Origin: Nitrospira sp.
GTDB lineage: Bacteria > Nitrospirota > Nitrospiria > Nitrospirales > Nitrospiraceae
Reading direction: 5' to 3'
DNA: 49,617 bases
Assembly (NCBI GenBank): GCA_005116895.1
Contig: SWDO01000014.1
Span: 1 to 49,617 of the forward strand
Shown: positions 1 to 7,559 of the stretch, one piece after another
Numbering within the stretch: the stretch's first letter is position 1
How the letters are laid out: the number at the start of each line of letters is the position of its first letter
The notes under the pieces: generated by a model
Told to the model about the DNA's origin: nothing
The model's input: the letters and a program-made list of their open reading frames with translations, nothing else
The model's database searches: none
Made by a program: the position numbers and the translations under genes

Positions 1-22
1 TCCTTGAGGACGTACCCTAAAC

Positions 23-65
23 CGGACAGATCATGTGCTACAAAAAGCGGACAGATGATGTGCTA
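23..65. repeat. Tandem 18-bp direct repeats, possible IS end
   Basis: Two copies of cggacagatSatgtgcta lie at 23-40 and 48-65, with 17 of 18 bases identical and a 25-bp period. Short direct repeats inside the terminus are typical of some IS families, for example IS21-like elements. No transposase is visible because the window begins here. The element identity is inference. Confidence 0.4.
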
Positions 66-87
66 GCTACACTGAGAACTGTTTGGC

Positions 88-117
88 TTGACCATAGATG
101 TAAGACGGTTCTATTAT
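88..117 (+). promoter_or_regulatory. Sigma-70-type promoter of vapBC
   Basis: A -35 box TTGACC (88-93) and a -10 box TATTAT (112-117) are separated by 18 bp. They lie just upstream of the vapB-like gene, which has its own Shine-Dalgarno stretch (agggagg) before the ATG at 145. Confidence 0.55.
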
Positions 118-144
118 CGATGAGGTAACAGTAGGGAGGTCACC

Positions 145-354
145 ATGGCTACCACCACGATTTCGTCCAAGTTTCAGGTCGTCATACCAAAGGAGGTCCG
201 AGACAAACTACATTTGACACCCAGGCAACGCTTGTTGGTTATTGAAAAGGGAGGCGTCATTACGCTTGTTCCGGAAGTGCCGCTCAAATCGTTGAAAGGC
301 GTACTCAAGGGAATGACGACGGGGGACGTGAGAGAGAAGCAGGACCGCGAATGA
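145..354 (+). CDS. vapB: AbrB/MazE-type antitoxin (VapB-like)
   Basis: This 69-aa protein has the SpoVT/AbrB swapped-hairpin signature near its N-terminus: TTISSKFQVVIPKEVRDKL, followed by a beta-strand segment. The family binds its own operator DNA, and the C-terminal tail neutralises the partner toxin. A strong ribosome-binding site precedes the ATG. The stop codon overlaps the start of the PIN toxin by 4 bases (ATGA), which implies translational coupling. Family knowledge suggests autorepression by the antitoxin-toxin complex. The gene appears intact. The assignment rests on fold and pairing. Confidence 0.85.
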   Translation: MATTTISSKFQVVIPKEVRDKLHLTPRQRLLVIEKGGVITLVPEVPLKSLKGVLKGMTTGDVREKQDRE

Positions 355-722
355 AAATCCTGTTGGATTCCAGTGGGTGGATCGAATTCTTTACCGATGG
401 CCCCAGGGCCAACCGGTATGCCGCCTATCTGACTCCACGGCACCATCTCATCACACCGACGATCGTGCTATACGAAGTCTACAAGAAAATCAAACGAGAG
501 CGAGGTGAGGAAACGGCTGTGCAGTTTGCCGGGCGTCTCCATACGACCCACGTGATTCCATTGACGGAGTCGATTGCCTTGCTCGCTGCCGATCTGAGCC
601 TCCAGCACGGACTCGCTATGGCTGATGCAATTGTGTATGCCACAGGACGAGATCAAGAGGCAGCGGTGGTCACAGGTGACGCAGATCTCGAAGGCTTGAC
701 CGGTGTGGTGTATATCAAATAG
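351..722 (+). CDS. vapC: PIN-domain ribonuclease toxin (VapC-like)
   Basis: This 123-aa protein begins MKILLDSSGWIEFF, the first acidic motif of PIN nucleases (Asp6). It continues with a conserved Glu in VLYEVYK (about residue 43) and ends with the acidic pair region AMADAIVYATG and TGDADL. These residues coordinate the metal used for RNA cleavage in VapC toxins, often against tRNA or rRNA. The length is normal for the family and the four acidic positions look preserved, so the toxin is probably active. It is coupled to the upstream antitoxin through the ATGA overlap. The RNA target cannot be read from the sequence. Confidence 0.87.
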   Translation: MKILLDSSGWIEFFTDGPRANRYAAYLTPRHHLITPTIVLYEVYKKIKRERGEETAVQFAGRLHTTHVIPLTESIALLAADLSLQHGLAMADAIVYATGRDQEAAVVTGDADLEGLTGVVYIK

Positions 723-1030
723 GGGATCAGCGTGATTCCTGCTGAAACCAGGGATGGTACAGAGGGGATGGGCGTACGTGAGCACGGTCGACGAATGACG
801 TGGTGCCGTGATGATTTATGTGAGGTCGAAGGGTATGGGGTGAAGTGGAGAAGTCAGGGACAAGCGAGACGGCTAGGGGCAGCGTCCAATAGAACCGGCG
901 TTGAATTGTAGTTGGTTTCTATCAAGAGGAGAGAATCGTCGCCGCTTCAAGGCAGGTTCAGCCCGTAAATAAGTCAATACGCATGCCAGGCCCCATTTCA
1001 AGATAGACCAACACGGCCTGAAAAAGTAGA
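723..1030. other. Intergenic region after vapC
   Basis: I see no convincing gene in this 308-bp stretch. It contains the left arm (966-996) of an inverted repeat whose other arm lies at 1638-1668, so the secreted-protein gene between them is bracketed. No clear promoter was found for that gene. Confidence 0.5.
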
Positions 1031-1668
1031 ATGTTCCTGTTTCTTTGTCTTAATCTGTGTCAAATGGCAGTGGCTCACCAACTCGCTTCACTTCTGGTAC
1101 TCTTTTCTGCATCGGCGTTTGCCAGTGAAGGGATGACCACTCAAGATTTTTATCGGTCGAACAAGATCGACCCTACGGCAAAAGCATTTGTCCGAGTGAT
1201 GGATGAGTCTGTTCCTCAGGGCTGCCCTCGGCGTGCCACTGCGATGTTTCAAGCCGAAGCAGGTGAGTGGAAACATCTACACAAATCTGTCCTCCGTAAA
1301 GAACCTCCGGCGTCTCCGGATGGCCACGTCACCTTTCAAGGCCAGCTGATTGGTGGCTGTGTCAGAGAAGGAGTGGTTTCGAGTGAATCGGTCGGAGCGG
1401 CAGAGCTCTTTACAAGAGTCGAGAACCGCATTCGAACCCTCCGCTACGGCAAAGGCTGCCAAGGCGCATTCTCAGTGACAGTGCTCTTTCATCAACCATC
1501 AGTCCCACAGTAGCGTGCTGTTGTAGCGCACTGATCAGTGGCTTGCGGTCAACAGGAAGGGCTAAGAGCAAGCGGTCGGCAGGGCCTAGTTCCTTCGCAC
1601 CTTCCGGCCCAAGGAGCTAATAGTTGTTTTGCGATGGATGGGGTCTGGCTTGAGTATTGACTTATTTA
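966..1668. repeat. Inverted repeat bracketing a small secreted-protein gene
   Basis: The left arm (966-996) and right arm (1638-1668) are reverse complements at 28 of 31 positions. The outer 15 bases, taaataagtcaatac and its complement, match perfectly. The arms point inward around the gene at 1031-1513, giving a 703-bp unit. From memory, the arm motif resembles ends seen near REP-associated transposase elements; I could not verify this. A non-autonomous cassette is one explanation, and two inverted solo repeats flanking a resident gene is another. Confidence 0.6.
1031..1513 (+). CDS. Secreted protein with TonB/AgmX-like C-terminal region
   Basis: This 160-aa protein has a hydrophobic N-terminus ending in a likely signal-peptidase site (ASAFA-SEG). 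Translation may instead start at the second Met (1064), which shortens the leader without changing the mature part. The C-terminal third, from VTFQGQLIGGCVREG to FSVTVLFHQ, has the strand-helix-strand pattern of AgmX/TonB C-terminal modules: a G-x-V turn, a variable helix and a final hydrophobic strand. The similarity is weak and I do not claim a function. No strong ribosome-binding site is visible. The gene lies inside the 966-1668 inverted repeat, so it may have moved with it. Confidence 0.55.
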   Translation: MFLFLCLNLCQMAVAHQLASLLVLFSASAFASEGMTTQDFYRSNKIDPTAKAFVRVMDESVPQGCPRRATAMFQAEAGEWKHLHKSVLRKEPPASPDGHVTFQGQLIGGCVREGVVSSESVGAAELFTRVENRIRTLRYGKGCQGAFSVTVLFHQPSVPQ

Positions 1669-1697
1669 TGTTCTGGAACGAGTGCGGTCCGCTCGAA

Positions 1698-1850
1698 TCA
1701 GCGGCTGGGGATTTCTCCCTGATGCTCAACTCGTAAAACGACGACCTCTTGGCCTTTCGGACCAAAGACCACACGGTAATCTCTGATCAGAAGCTGATAG
1801 GGTTCCAAGTCAGAGAGCAGATCCGTGAGGGTCTGACTTTCTAGTATTCG
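1698..1850 (-). pseudogene. Remnant resembling the C-terminus of a RelE/ParE-type protein
   Basis: On the reverse strand an open frame of about 50 codons ends at 1698 and contains LLIRDYRVVFGPKGQEVV then LRVEHQGEIPSR. This resembles the final strands of RelE/ParE toxins (a DYRV..F core, then LRV-H). It has no plausible start, and a stop codon lies just upstream at about 1851. The rest of 1514-1920 shows nothing else apart from the inverted-repeat arm at 1638-1668. Family assignment is weak. Confidence 0.3.
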
Positions 1851-1920
1851 TCAACCAGTCAATTTTCGGTCTCTTGTCGTTTTGTTTTTGCTCGTCGCAA
1901 CCACCACTACTCCCTTCCGG

Positions 1921-1948
1921 TTGACACCGTACGGCGCTGACGTATAAT
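1921..1948 (+). promoter_or_regulatory. Near-consensus sigma-70 promoter of the higBA-like operon
   Basis: TTGACA (1921-1926) and TATAAT (1943-1948) are both perfect consensus hexamers, separated by 16 bp. Transcription should begin near 1955, on the second of two adjacent ATG codons (1952 and 1955). The message is therefore predicted to be leaderless or nearly so. Confidence 0.75.
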
Positions 1949-1951
1949 GTC

Positions 1952-2267
1952 ATGATGTTCAGCTTTATTGAGACGAAGCTCTTCTCGCAGTTGCGTGAGG
2001 GCTATTTGCCTGATGATGAGTATGCTAAACTGCAAGAGGCGCTGATTGCCAGACCGGAACGTGGTGCGGTCATTCCTGGATCCGGTGGAGTACGAAAGCT
2101 ACGGTGGGCTTCAGCCTGGCCGTGGGAAACGAGGCGGCATTCGGGTCGTGTACTATGCCAAGGTTCGCGATAGGGTGCTGTTCATGTTGACGCTATACGC
2201 GAAGAACGAAGAGGAAAATATTCCTGCCCACATTCTGCGCAAGATTAGGGAGGAAATTGATGTCTAA
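1952..2267 (+). pseudogene. higB: RelE/HigB-type toxin gene, frameshifted
   Basis: The first frame gives FIETKLFSQLREGYLPDDEY and continues to VRKLRWAS. The matching C-terminal part, GRGKRGGIRVVYYAK then MLTLYAKNEEENIP, is in another frame ending at 2267. The two halves form one ordinary toxin of about 104 residues if a single base is removed at about 2112-2118, within gcttcagcctgg. The RGGIRVVYY strand is characteristic of HigB toxins that pair with HTH antitoxins. The stop overlaps the antitoxin start by 8 bases. The shift is either a real inactivating insertion or a sequencing error. The translation start is 1952 or 1955. Confidence 0.75.
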
Positions 2268-2532
2268 AATAACGAGAAATATTGGGTTGGAGATTTTGCA
2301 CGGTCTGCGGGAGATCAAGCGTGGAAAGCATGGACGTGTCATCAATATTCCCTCTATCACGTCCATTCGCGAACGGACTGGGTTGTCACAAGTCCGATTC
2401 GCTGCATTGCTTGGTGTATCGGTGCGCACGCTTCAGGAATGGGAACAGGGCAGGCGTGCGCCTTCAGGTGCCGCGCGTACGCTGCTGCTCATCGCACAGA
2501 AGAATCCCAAGGTTCTGGTCGACGTGGCATGA
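2260..2532 (+). CDS. higA: XRE-family antitoxin (HigA/NadS-like)
   Basis: This 90-aa protein carries a helix-turn-helix: RERTGLSQVRFAALLGVS then RTLQEWEQGRRAPSGAART, at about residues 36-72. This is the pattern of HigA/NadS antitoxins that repress their own operon and bind a RelE-fold toxin. The ATG at 2260 is preceded by gggagga at good distance and overlaps the end of the toxin frame, so toxin precedes antitoxin as in higBA. The antitoxin is intact while its toxin is frameshifted, a common state for decaying modules. The family name is secure, but the exact subfamily is not. Confidence 0.8.
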   Translation: MSKITRNIGLEILHGLREIKRGKHGRVINIPSITSIRERTGLSQVRFAALLGVSVRTLQEWEQGRRAPSGAARTLLLIAQKNPKVLVDVA

Positions 2533-2535
2533 ATT

Positions 2536-2571
2536 CGTTCAAGCCTGTGCAGTAAAGGCAATGCTTGAACG
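2536..2571 (+). terminator. Hairpin after higA, possible terminator
   Basis: A perfect 9-bp stem, cgttcaagc (2536-2544) with gcttgaacg (2563-2571), encloses an 18-nt loop just after the antitoxin stop. There is no T tract, so it may be an ordinary inverted repeat rather than an intrinsic terminator. Confidence 0.3.
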
Positions 2572-2616
2572 GACGAAACAAACAAGGGCCAAATCCCTTC
2601 GCAGTGCCCCTTCATC

Positions 2617-2722
2617 TCAACGGGTTCTAGCCGGATAACCAGCTGATATCTGCGGGCTGCTGTCGATAGGTGCCAATTCAATTCCTGCCAACAGGCCGCG
2701 ATGGTCCGAGGCAACGGCACAC
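2617..2722 (-). pseudogene. 3' remnant of a second endonuclease/exonuclease/phosphatase gene
   Basis: Directly downstream of the intact EEP gene, in a different frame, the reverse strand reads ECAVASDHRGLLAGIEL, then about 17 more residues, then a stop at 2617. SDHRG followed by a hydrophobic strand is the C-terminal catalytic signature of this superfamily. The intact neighbour has its own copy (WPSDHRGVFAEIG). The fragment lacks the rest of the domain. It looks like the tail of a tandem paralogue lost by deletion. Confidence 0.6.
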
Positions 2723-3796
2723 TCACTTCTTATACGTAACCCTCGATACAGGATTAACGGGATTAGGCCCGCGTCGAATTGGTTGATGGACACGGTTCAC
2801 GGGAGACACGGGCGGTTTTTCGATGGCCACCTCGGTCGGCCCATTTCCAGAAGGAGCGGTTCCGATTTCGGCAAATACACCGCGATGGTCTGAGGGCCAA
2901 AGTGCGTCGCCGTTCGGGAGCCGACCGGGTTGGTCAAATACCAGACGGCTTGAACGCACGACCGAGCTTCCAGTGGTACTTCCATCAAACAGGAAAATAA
3001 AATCGACACGGCGGTCGGCCGTGGGCCATTCGACTTGGATATTTTGCCAAACAGTTCCTCCGGGTACTCCTGGATTCGCGATCCGGAAGGCGTCGATGAA
3101 TCCCGGCTCTTTCTGCCATTCGGTGAGGACTGGAGATTGCTCTCCGGTATTCAAGTCGCCCATCAACATGGCTCGCCCTGTTCCTCGATGTTCACGGAAC
3201 AGTTCGCCAACTCGTTGGAGTTGGCATTCGTCGCCTTTCGACGTGTGGGCGGAAAAGATTTGGGTCGGTCCATCGGGAGCCTTAATCTCGGCTCGCAGGA
3301 GAATGCGAGGGTCCAGGCGACGTTGGCACTGAGGTAGGTCGTAGACTTCTGAGGCGACGATGGGATAGCGGCTCAAGATGGCCGGTCCTTCTTTGAAGCC
3401 GATGGCTGAGGTGATCAGCCGATCCACGAAACCGATGCCGAAGATATGTTCAGTCGCAGGGGCGAACACCATCTGGTACCCGAGTGCCTCAGCGATCCGT
3501 TGCGGCACGTTGCCATGCTTTCGGCTGTCCGACGCTTCTTGAAGTGCGATGACGTCAGGTTGCAACCGCTTCAGTTCTTGAATAGATATGTCGAGTCGCT
3601 CTTCGAGATGGGTGCCGCTCTCGAAGAATCCTGACCATGCGCCATCGTGCAGCAGGTTATAGGTCAAGACCCGCAGTGGAGGCGAATCTCCTCGGCCTTC
3701 TTCAGCGTGCGTGACGGGACTGCAGAGCAGTAGGATAGCGGCCAGCCACGGGAACGTATACGAGAAGCGGTTGACCATGGGTGATGCATGTAACAT
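2723..3796 (-). CDS. Secreted endonuclease/exonuclease/phosphatase family protein
   Basis: This 357-aa protein has a signal peptide (hydrophobic core FPWLAAILLLC, cleavage near THAEEG). The EEP fold follows: TYNLLHDG (metal-binding Asn), DVIALQEAS (metal-binding Glu), FSAHTSKGDE, MLMGDLNTG (Asp/Asn) and WPSDHRGVFAEI (catalytic Asp-His). The family includes DNase I-like nucleases, sphingomyelinases and inositol phosphatases, and the substrate cannot be decided here. The last 50 residues form a Pro-rich, basic tail outside the fold. The start at 3796 has a ggag ribosome-binding site 8 bases upstream. The gene runs opposite to both neighbours. A remnant of a second copy lies immediately downstream. 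Confidence 0.85.
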   Translation of the reverse strand: MLHASPMVNRFSYTFPWLAAILLLCSPVTHAEEGRGDSPPLRVLTYNLLHDGAWSGFFESGTHLEERLDISIQELKRLQPDVIALQEASDSRKHGNVPQRIAEALGYQMVFAPATEHIFGIGFVDRLITSAIGFKEGPAILSRYPIVASEVYDLPQCQRRLDPRILLRAEIKAPDGPTQIFSAHTSKGDECQLQRVGELFREHRGTGRAMLMGDLNTGEQSPVLTEWQKEPGFIDAFRIANPGVPGGTVWQNIQVEWPTADRRVDFIFLFDGSTTGSSVVRSSRLVFDQPGRLPNGDALWPSDHRGVFAEIGTAPSGNGPTEVAIEKPPVSPVNRVHQPIRRGPNPVNPVSRVTYKK

Positions 3797-3942
3797 ACGC
3801 CTGTCTCCTAAATCTTTCTACAGTGAACAGCATGATGTGACTCGGCGATTGAAGCTGATCCTGATGCCGTCCTTGCGCCATCTTTTCAGCGGGTGCTAAG
3901 ATCTGAACGTCCAAAAGGGTTGAGTCCTGTTCGGGAAAGATC

Positions 3943-4209
3943 ATGCCAAACATTACGTTGCTTGTGTCGCCCAGTTGTGGGGCCTGTCCATCGGCCAAAA
4001 GTCTGTGGAAACAGTTGCGCGTGAAGTACAGCTTCTCCTATCGTGAAGTGGATATCACCACGAAAGACGGCCAGGAATTGGCCGATCGCCACTCGGTGCG
4101 TGCAGTGCCGGCGACGATCATCGATGGGCGCCTGACGTTCGTCGGTGTCCCGAGTCGAGAAAGCGCGGAGAAGGCCATTCAATTGAAGATCAAACAACGA
4201 GAAGGGTAG
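3943..4209 (+). CDS. Thioredoxin-fold/glutaredoxin-like protein
   Basis: This 88-aa protein has the motif SPSCGACPSAK near residue 12. It has two redox-capable Cys pairs (CGAC) and a cis-proline segment VRAVPATII near residue 60, as in thioredoxin and glutaredoxin folds. It probably works as a small cytoplasmic thiol-disulfide or thiol-transfer protein. No signal peptide is seen. It is the first gene of a forward run leading through a zinc-ribbon gene to addB and addA. The link to DNA repair is positional only. Confidence 0.75.
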   Translation: MPNITLLVSPSCGACPSAKSLWKQLRVKYSFSYREVDITTKDGQELADRHSVRAVPATIIDGRLTFVGVPSRESAEKAIQLKIKQREG

Positions 4210-4216
4210 GGGAGCC

Positions 4217-4372
4217 ATGGACGAATACGACAACGAGCTCCCGGATCTTCCACTCATTGCCAAGGGGCCTCCGCCGGATTGCCCGATCTGCGCCGATCCC
4301 ATGTCCTTCATCGACGGCGACTGGGCCTGTGTTGACTGCAATGGCGAGCTCTTGGGGCCGGAGACCGGGTAG
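4217..4372 (+). CDS. Small zinc-ribbon protein (51 aa)
   Basis: A short gene starts at ATG 4217, 7 bases after the preceding stop, with aggggag as the ribosome-binding site. It encodes an acidic N-terminus (MDEYDNELPDLP), then CPIC and CVDCNGE, two CxxC knuckles about 18 residues apart that would bind one zinc ion. It ends 16 bases before addB. Its size, spacing and base use fit a real gene. The function is unknown; a protein- or nucleic-acid-binding adaptor is possible. Confidence 0.65.
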   Translation: MDEYDNELPDLPLIAKGPPPDCPICADPMSFIDGDWACVDCNGELLGPETG

Positions 4373-4388
4373 CGTACAATGACTCGCC

Positions 4389-7300
4389 ATGTTGCAGGTC
4401 GTCACGGGTCGCTTTCATCCTACTCTTGAATCTGCTCTCGTCCATCGACTCACGCGCGTCAAGGCGACTGATCCGCTTGCGCCGATCGCGATCTTCGTTC
4501 CGTCCAAGCCACTCGCCGATCGCCTTCGCACCGTTCTCGCTGTCGAACACCGGCTGTCGCTCTTCAACGTACATATCTTGACCTTCCATCAACTGGCTTT
4601 GCGGCTGGCTGGAGACGTACGGGTCGACTACCCACTGCCGCGCATCGTTGACGAGCTCTTCTTTGAACAACTTGTCCGTCACATTGTTCACAGCAAGCTC
4701 ACCAGCCAGGCTCCGTTGCAACGAATCGGACAATCCTCTGGGACGTGGGGCGCGCTCTGGGCGACGATCCGTGATTTAAAGGATGCCGCGGTCGATGCTG
4801 CGCAAGCGCTGCAAGGTCTCCGTGAAGGCTATTTCGAGGATGACGATCGGGAGTGGCTCGGCGCGCTCCTGTCGCTCTATGCGGCCGTGAAGGAAGCGGG
4901 CAGGACCCTCGGGGTTGGGACGCAAGACGATCTGGCCGAAGCCCTCATCCCGTTCATTCCGACTGCTACGTTTCTCCAGCCGTTGAAGGCCGTGTTCTAT
5001 TATGGATTCTATGACCTGACACAGGTGCAGCTGTCCCTCTTTGAAGCCATCAGTCGTGCGAAGGACACGACCTTGTTTTTCCCGCTGGAGGACGACCCGG
5101 CGTTTGGGTTTGCTCGGCGCTTTTTCGATCGCCATATCCAGTCGCCGGCGATGTCGGACGATGCGACGATCCGGCTGGAACAGGAATCGTCAACGGTGGC
5201 GCACGATCATGCCCAACTCACCATACGGAGCGTAATTGGCGTAGAAGAAGAACTGGCGGCAACTTGCCGAACCATTCTCGATCTGATTGAAACCAACGGG
5301 TATCGATTCGATGAAATCGGCGTCATCGCCCGGACACTCGATCCCTATAGCCTATATCTTCAGTCGAGTTTCGATCGCCATCGGATTCCCTTTCGTACGA
5401 CGGCATCGAGGCCGTTGATTCAGGAACCGATCTGCAAGCTCGTGTTGCAGTTAGCCTCCCTGCCGTTGAACGATTTCTATCGCACGTCAGTTCTCGATGT
5501 CGTGACGTCTCCGCTCTACGCCACTGATCTGTACGATGAGAGATCAACGTCGTACCGGCCGGAACAGTGGAAGCTGCTGGTGCAAGCACTACACATCACG
5601 CACGGAGTTGAAGCGTGGAAACGGTTGGAGCAGGTGAGCCAAGCTGCATTGGTGCTCGATGGTGAGGAAAGCGTTGTCGGCTCTCTGGCCATTGCGCCGG
5701 AAGTGATCAGCTTGCTCTGGCAGGTCGTCTCACAGCTCACGCAAGACTGTTCGGCCTTGCCATCGCGAGGCACGATCGGTCAGATGGTCACAGCGTGTCG
5801 AGCACTCATTGAGCAGCACCTGCGTCGGCCAGATGCAGCGGTATCAACTCCTGACGATGGTCCGCTTGCTCGCCACGCGATGACATGGGATGTGATCGAC
5901 CGTATCTGGACGACGCTCATGGAATTGGAGCCGCTCAACGAGGAGATGACCTGGGCCGAATTTGTTGAGCTGTTGACCCATACCTTCGAGCGCACGACGA
6001 TCCCTCTCCACGATGGTTCATCTCAGGGCGTGATGGTATACGACGTGATGGCGGCCCGCGGAGTGCCGTTCAAAGTCCTGTTCGTCCTCGGGCTAAACGA
6101 AAAAGTGTTTCCACGCTATATTCGCGAAGATGCGTTTCTGCGTGATCGTCATCGGCGCGTGCTCGACGCCACGCTTGGATTTAAGATCGATGAGAAACTG
6201 ACGGCCTACGGAGAAGAGACCTTGCTCTTCCGCCTATGTTGTCAGGCTGCCACGCAGCGACTCTACTTGTCCTATCAACGGGCCGATGAATCTGGCCGCA
6301 TGCTGGCCGCCTCTCCGTCTCTCGGAGACGCGCGCCGTCGGTTCGGCCAAGATGAGCAGCCGATCAATGTGGTGCCTCGTCGTCTGACGGATCGAGTCTC
6401 ACAACAGCCAACGATTACACGATTCCTGCCGCCGGCTGAACTGACTCAGTGGGTGGCCATGAACGGGCAAGACCCGACCGATCTGGTACGGGCGCTCGGG
6501 CGTGATGCGGAGACGTTCCACCATGCAGCCATGGCGCTCGATCGAATCGAAGAAGACGGCGCGACGCTAAATCTCTTTGATGGGATGACGGGGACGGTCG
6601 AATCTCATTGGGTGCGACTTATCGAACGGGGTCTCGCTCCGACGCCGCTCGAACGGTATGCGCGCTGTCCGTTCCAATATTTTTCCGCAGATGTGCTGCG
6701 ACTTGAGCCGAGCCGGGTTGCGATGTCGCAGGAGCCAGATGCGGCGCTGGTGGGGACGCTCTGCCACGCAGCATTGCGTTGTTGCTATGAACAGCTCGTG
6801 CAGGCCGGGTGGCCAACTCGACAAGTGGCGGACGACATGATGGACCAGACGATCCGCGCATCGGTGGAACAGGCGGCGGCAGACCTGGAGTCACAACATC
6901 GAACAGGCCACTATCTACTATGGGAGTTGGCGAAAGAACAGATCGTGGCGCTGGTGATCGCGGCGGTGAAGGCGGACGAGGAGGAACAGTCCGAGCATCC
7001 GTACCAGCCTATTGCATTTGAAGTGGACGGTGAGGGGACGCTTCCTGGAGTCCTCGACGAGGGATTGTTGAAGATCCGTGGTCGCATTGATCGTCTCGAC
7101 CGGAACCGGTCCTCCGGCACGGTGCGCGTACTCGATTACAAGTTCAAAGTCGGCTCAGCGATGAAACCGGAAGACCGGAACTTGACCCAGTCGGCGGTCC
7201 GTGGGTATCGGCTGCAGCCACCGCTCTATAGCGGTCTCACGGTTCCTGGCCAGCCTACTCCGAGCCAGGTGCAGTTCCTGTTTCTCGCTCCTCAGTGGTC

Positions 7301-7559
7301 ACCGACGATCAGCCGTTCGAGTTTTGAGACGATGTCGTGGTCCTCCGATACCGGGGTACTGATCCAGAACACGATGAGAACGCTCGTGGACGGCATCCGT
7401 GCCGGACGCTTTTTCATTCTTCCCGACGGCTATTGCGATAGCTGTGACTTTCGTGTGGCTTGCCGGCGAGAACATGCGCCGACGTGGTGGAGGGCCCATC
7501 GCGCGGCCGAGCCGAAAACGTTGAAGATGCTTCGTGCACAGAAAATTGCCGATGAGTAA
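4389..7559 (+). CDS. addB: AddB-like PD-(D/E)XK nuclease/helicase-like subunit
   Basis: This 1056-aa protein has an inactive-helicase layout like the AddB/RexB/Cas4-fused family. The N-terminus VVTGRFHPTLESAL lacks the Walker A GKS/T, so ATP use is doubtful. The middle contains VYDVMAARGVPFKVLFVLGLN, a helicase-like motif. The C-terminal third holds the nuclease: a Cys in RYARCPFQYF, the catalytic stretch RGRIDRLD then VLDYKFK, and a cysteine cluster YCDSCDFRVACR. Together these form the Fe-S staple typical of AddB. With AddA it should resect double-strand breaks to start RecA recombination. Its stop overlaps the addA start. Confidence 0.85.
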   Translation: MLQVVTGRFHPTLESALVHRLTRVKATDPLAPIAIFVPSKPLADRLRTVLAVEHRLSLFNVHILTFHQLALRLAGDVRVDYPLPRIVDELFFEQLVRHIVHSKLTSQAPLQRIGQSSGTWGALWATIRDLKDAAVDAAQALQGLREGYFEDDDREWLGALLSLYAAVKEAGRTLGVGTQDDLAEALIPFIPTATFLQPLKAVFYYGFYDLTQVQLSLFEAISRAKDTTLFFPLEDDPAFGFARRFFDRHIQSPAMSDDATIRLEQESSTVAHDHAQLTIRSVIGVEEELAATCRTILDLIETNGYRFDEIGVIARTLDPYSLYLQSSFDRHRIPFRTTASRPLIQEPICKLVLQLASLPLNDFYRTSVLDVVTSPLYATDLYDERSTSYRPEQWKLLVQALHITHGVEAWKRLEQVSQAALVLDGEESVVGSLAIAPEVISLLWQVVSQLTQDCSALPSRGTIGQMVTACRALIEQHLRRPDAAVSTPDDGPLARHAMTWDVIDRIWTTLMELEPLNEEMTWAEFVELLTHTFERTTIPLHDGSSQGVMVYDVMAARGVPFKVLFVLGLNEKVFPRYIREDAFLRDRHRRVLDATLGFKIDEKLTAYGEETLLFRLCCQAATQRLYLSYQRADESGRMLAASPSLGDARRRFGQDEQPINVVPRRLTDRVSQQPTITRFLPPAELTQWVAMNGQDPTDLVRALGRDAETFHHAAMALDRIEEDGATLNLFDGMTGTVESHWVRLIERGLAPTPLERYARCPFQYFSADVLRLEPSRVAMSQEPDAALVGTLCHAALRCCYEQLVQAGWPTRQVADDMMDQTIRASVEQAAADLESQHRTGHYLLWELAKEQIVALVIAAVKADEEEQSEHPYQPIAFEVDGEGTLPGVLDEGLLKIRGRIDRLDRNRSSGTVRVLDYKFKVGSAMKPEDRNLTQSAVRGYRLQPPLYSGLTVPGQPTPSQVQFLFLAPQWSPTISRSSFETMSWSSDTGVLIQNTMRTLVDGIRAGRFFILPDGYCDSCDFRVACRREHAPTWWRAHRAAEPKTLKMLRAQKIADE

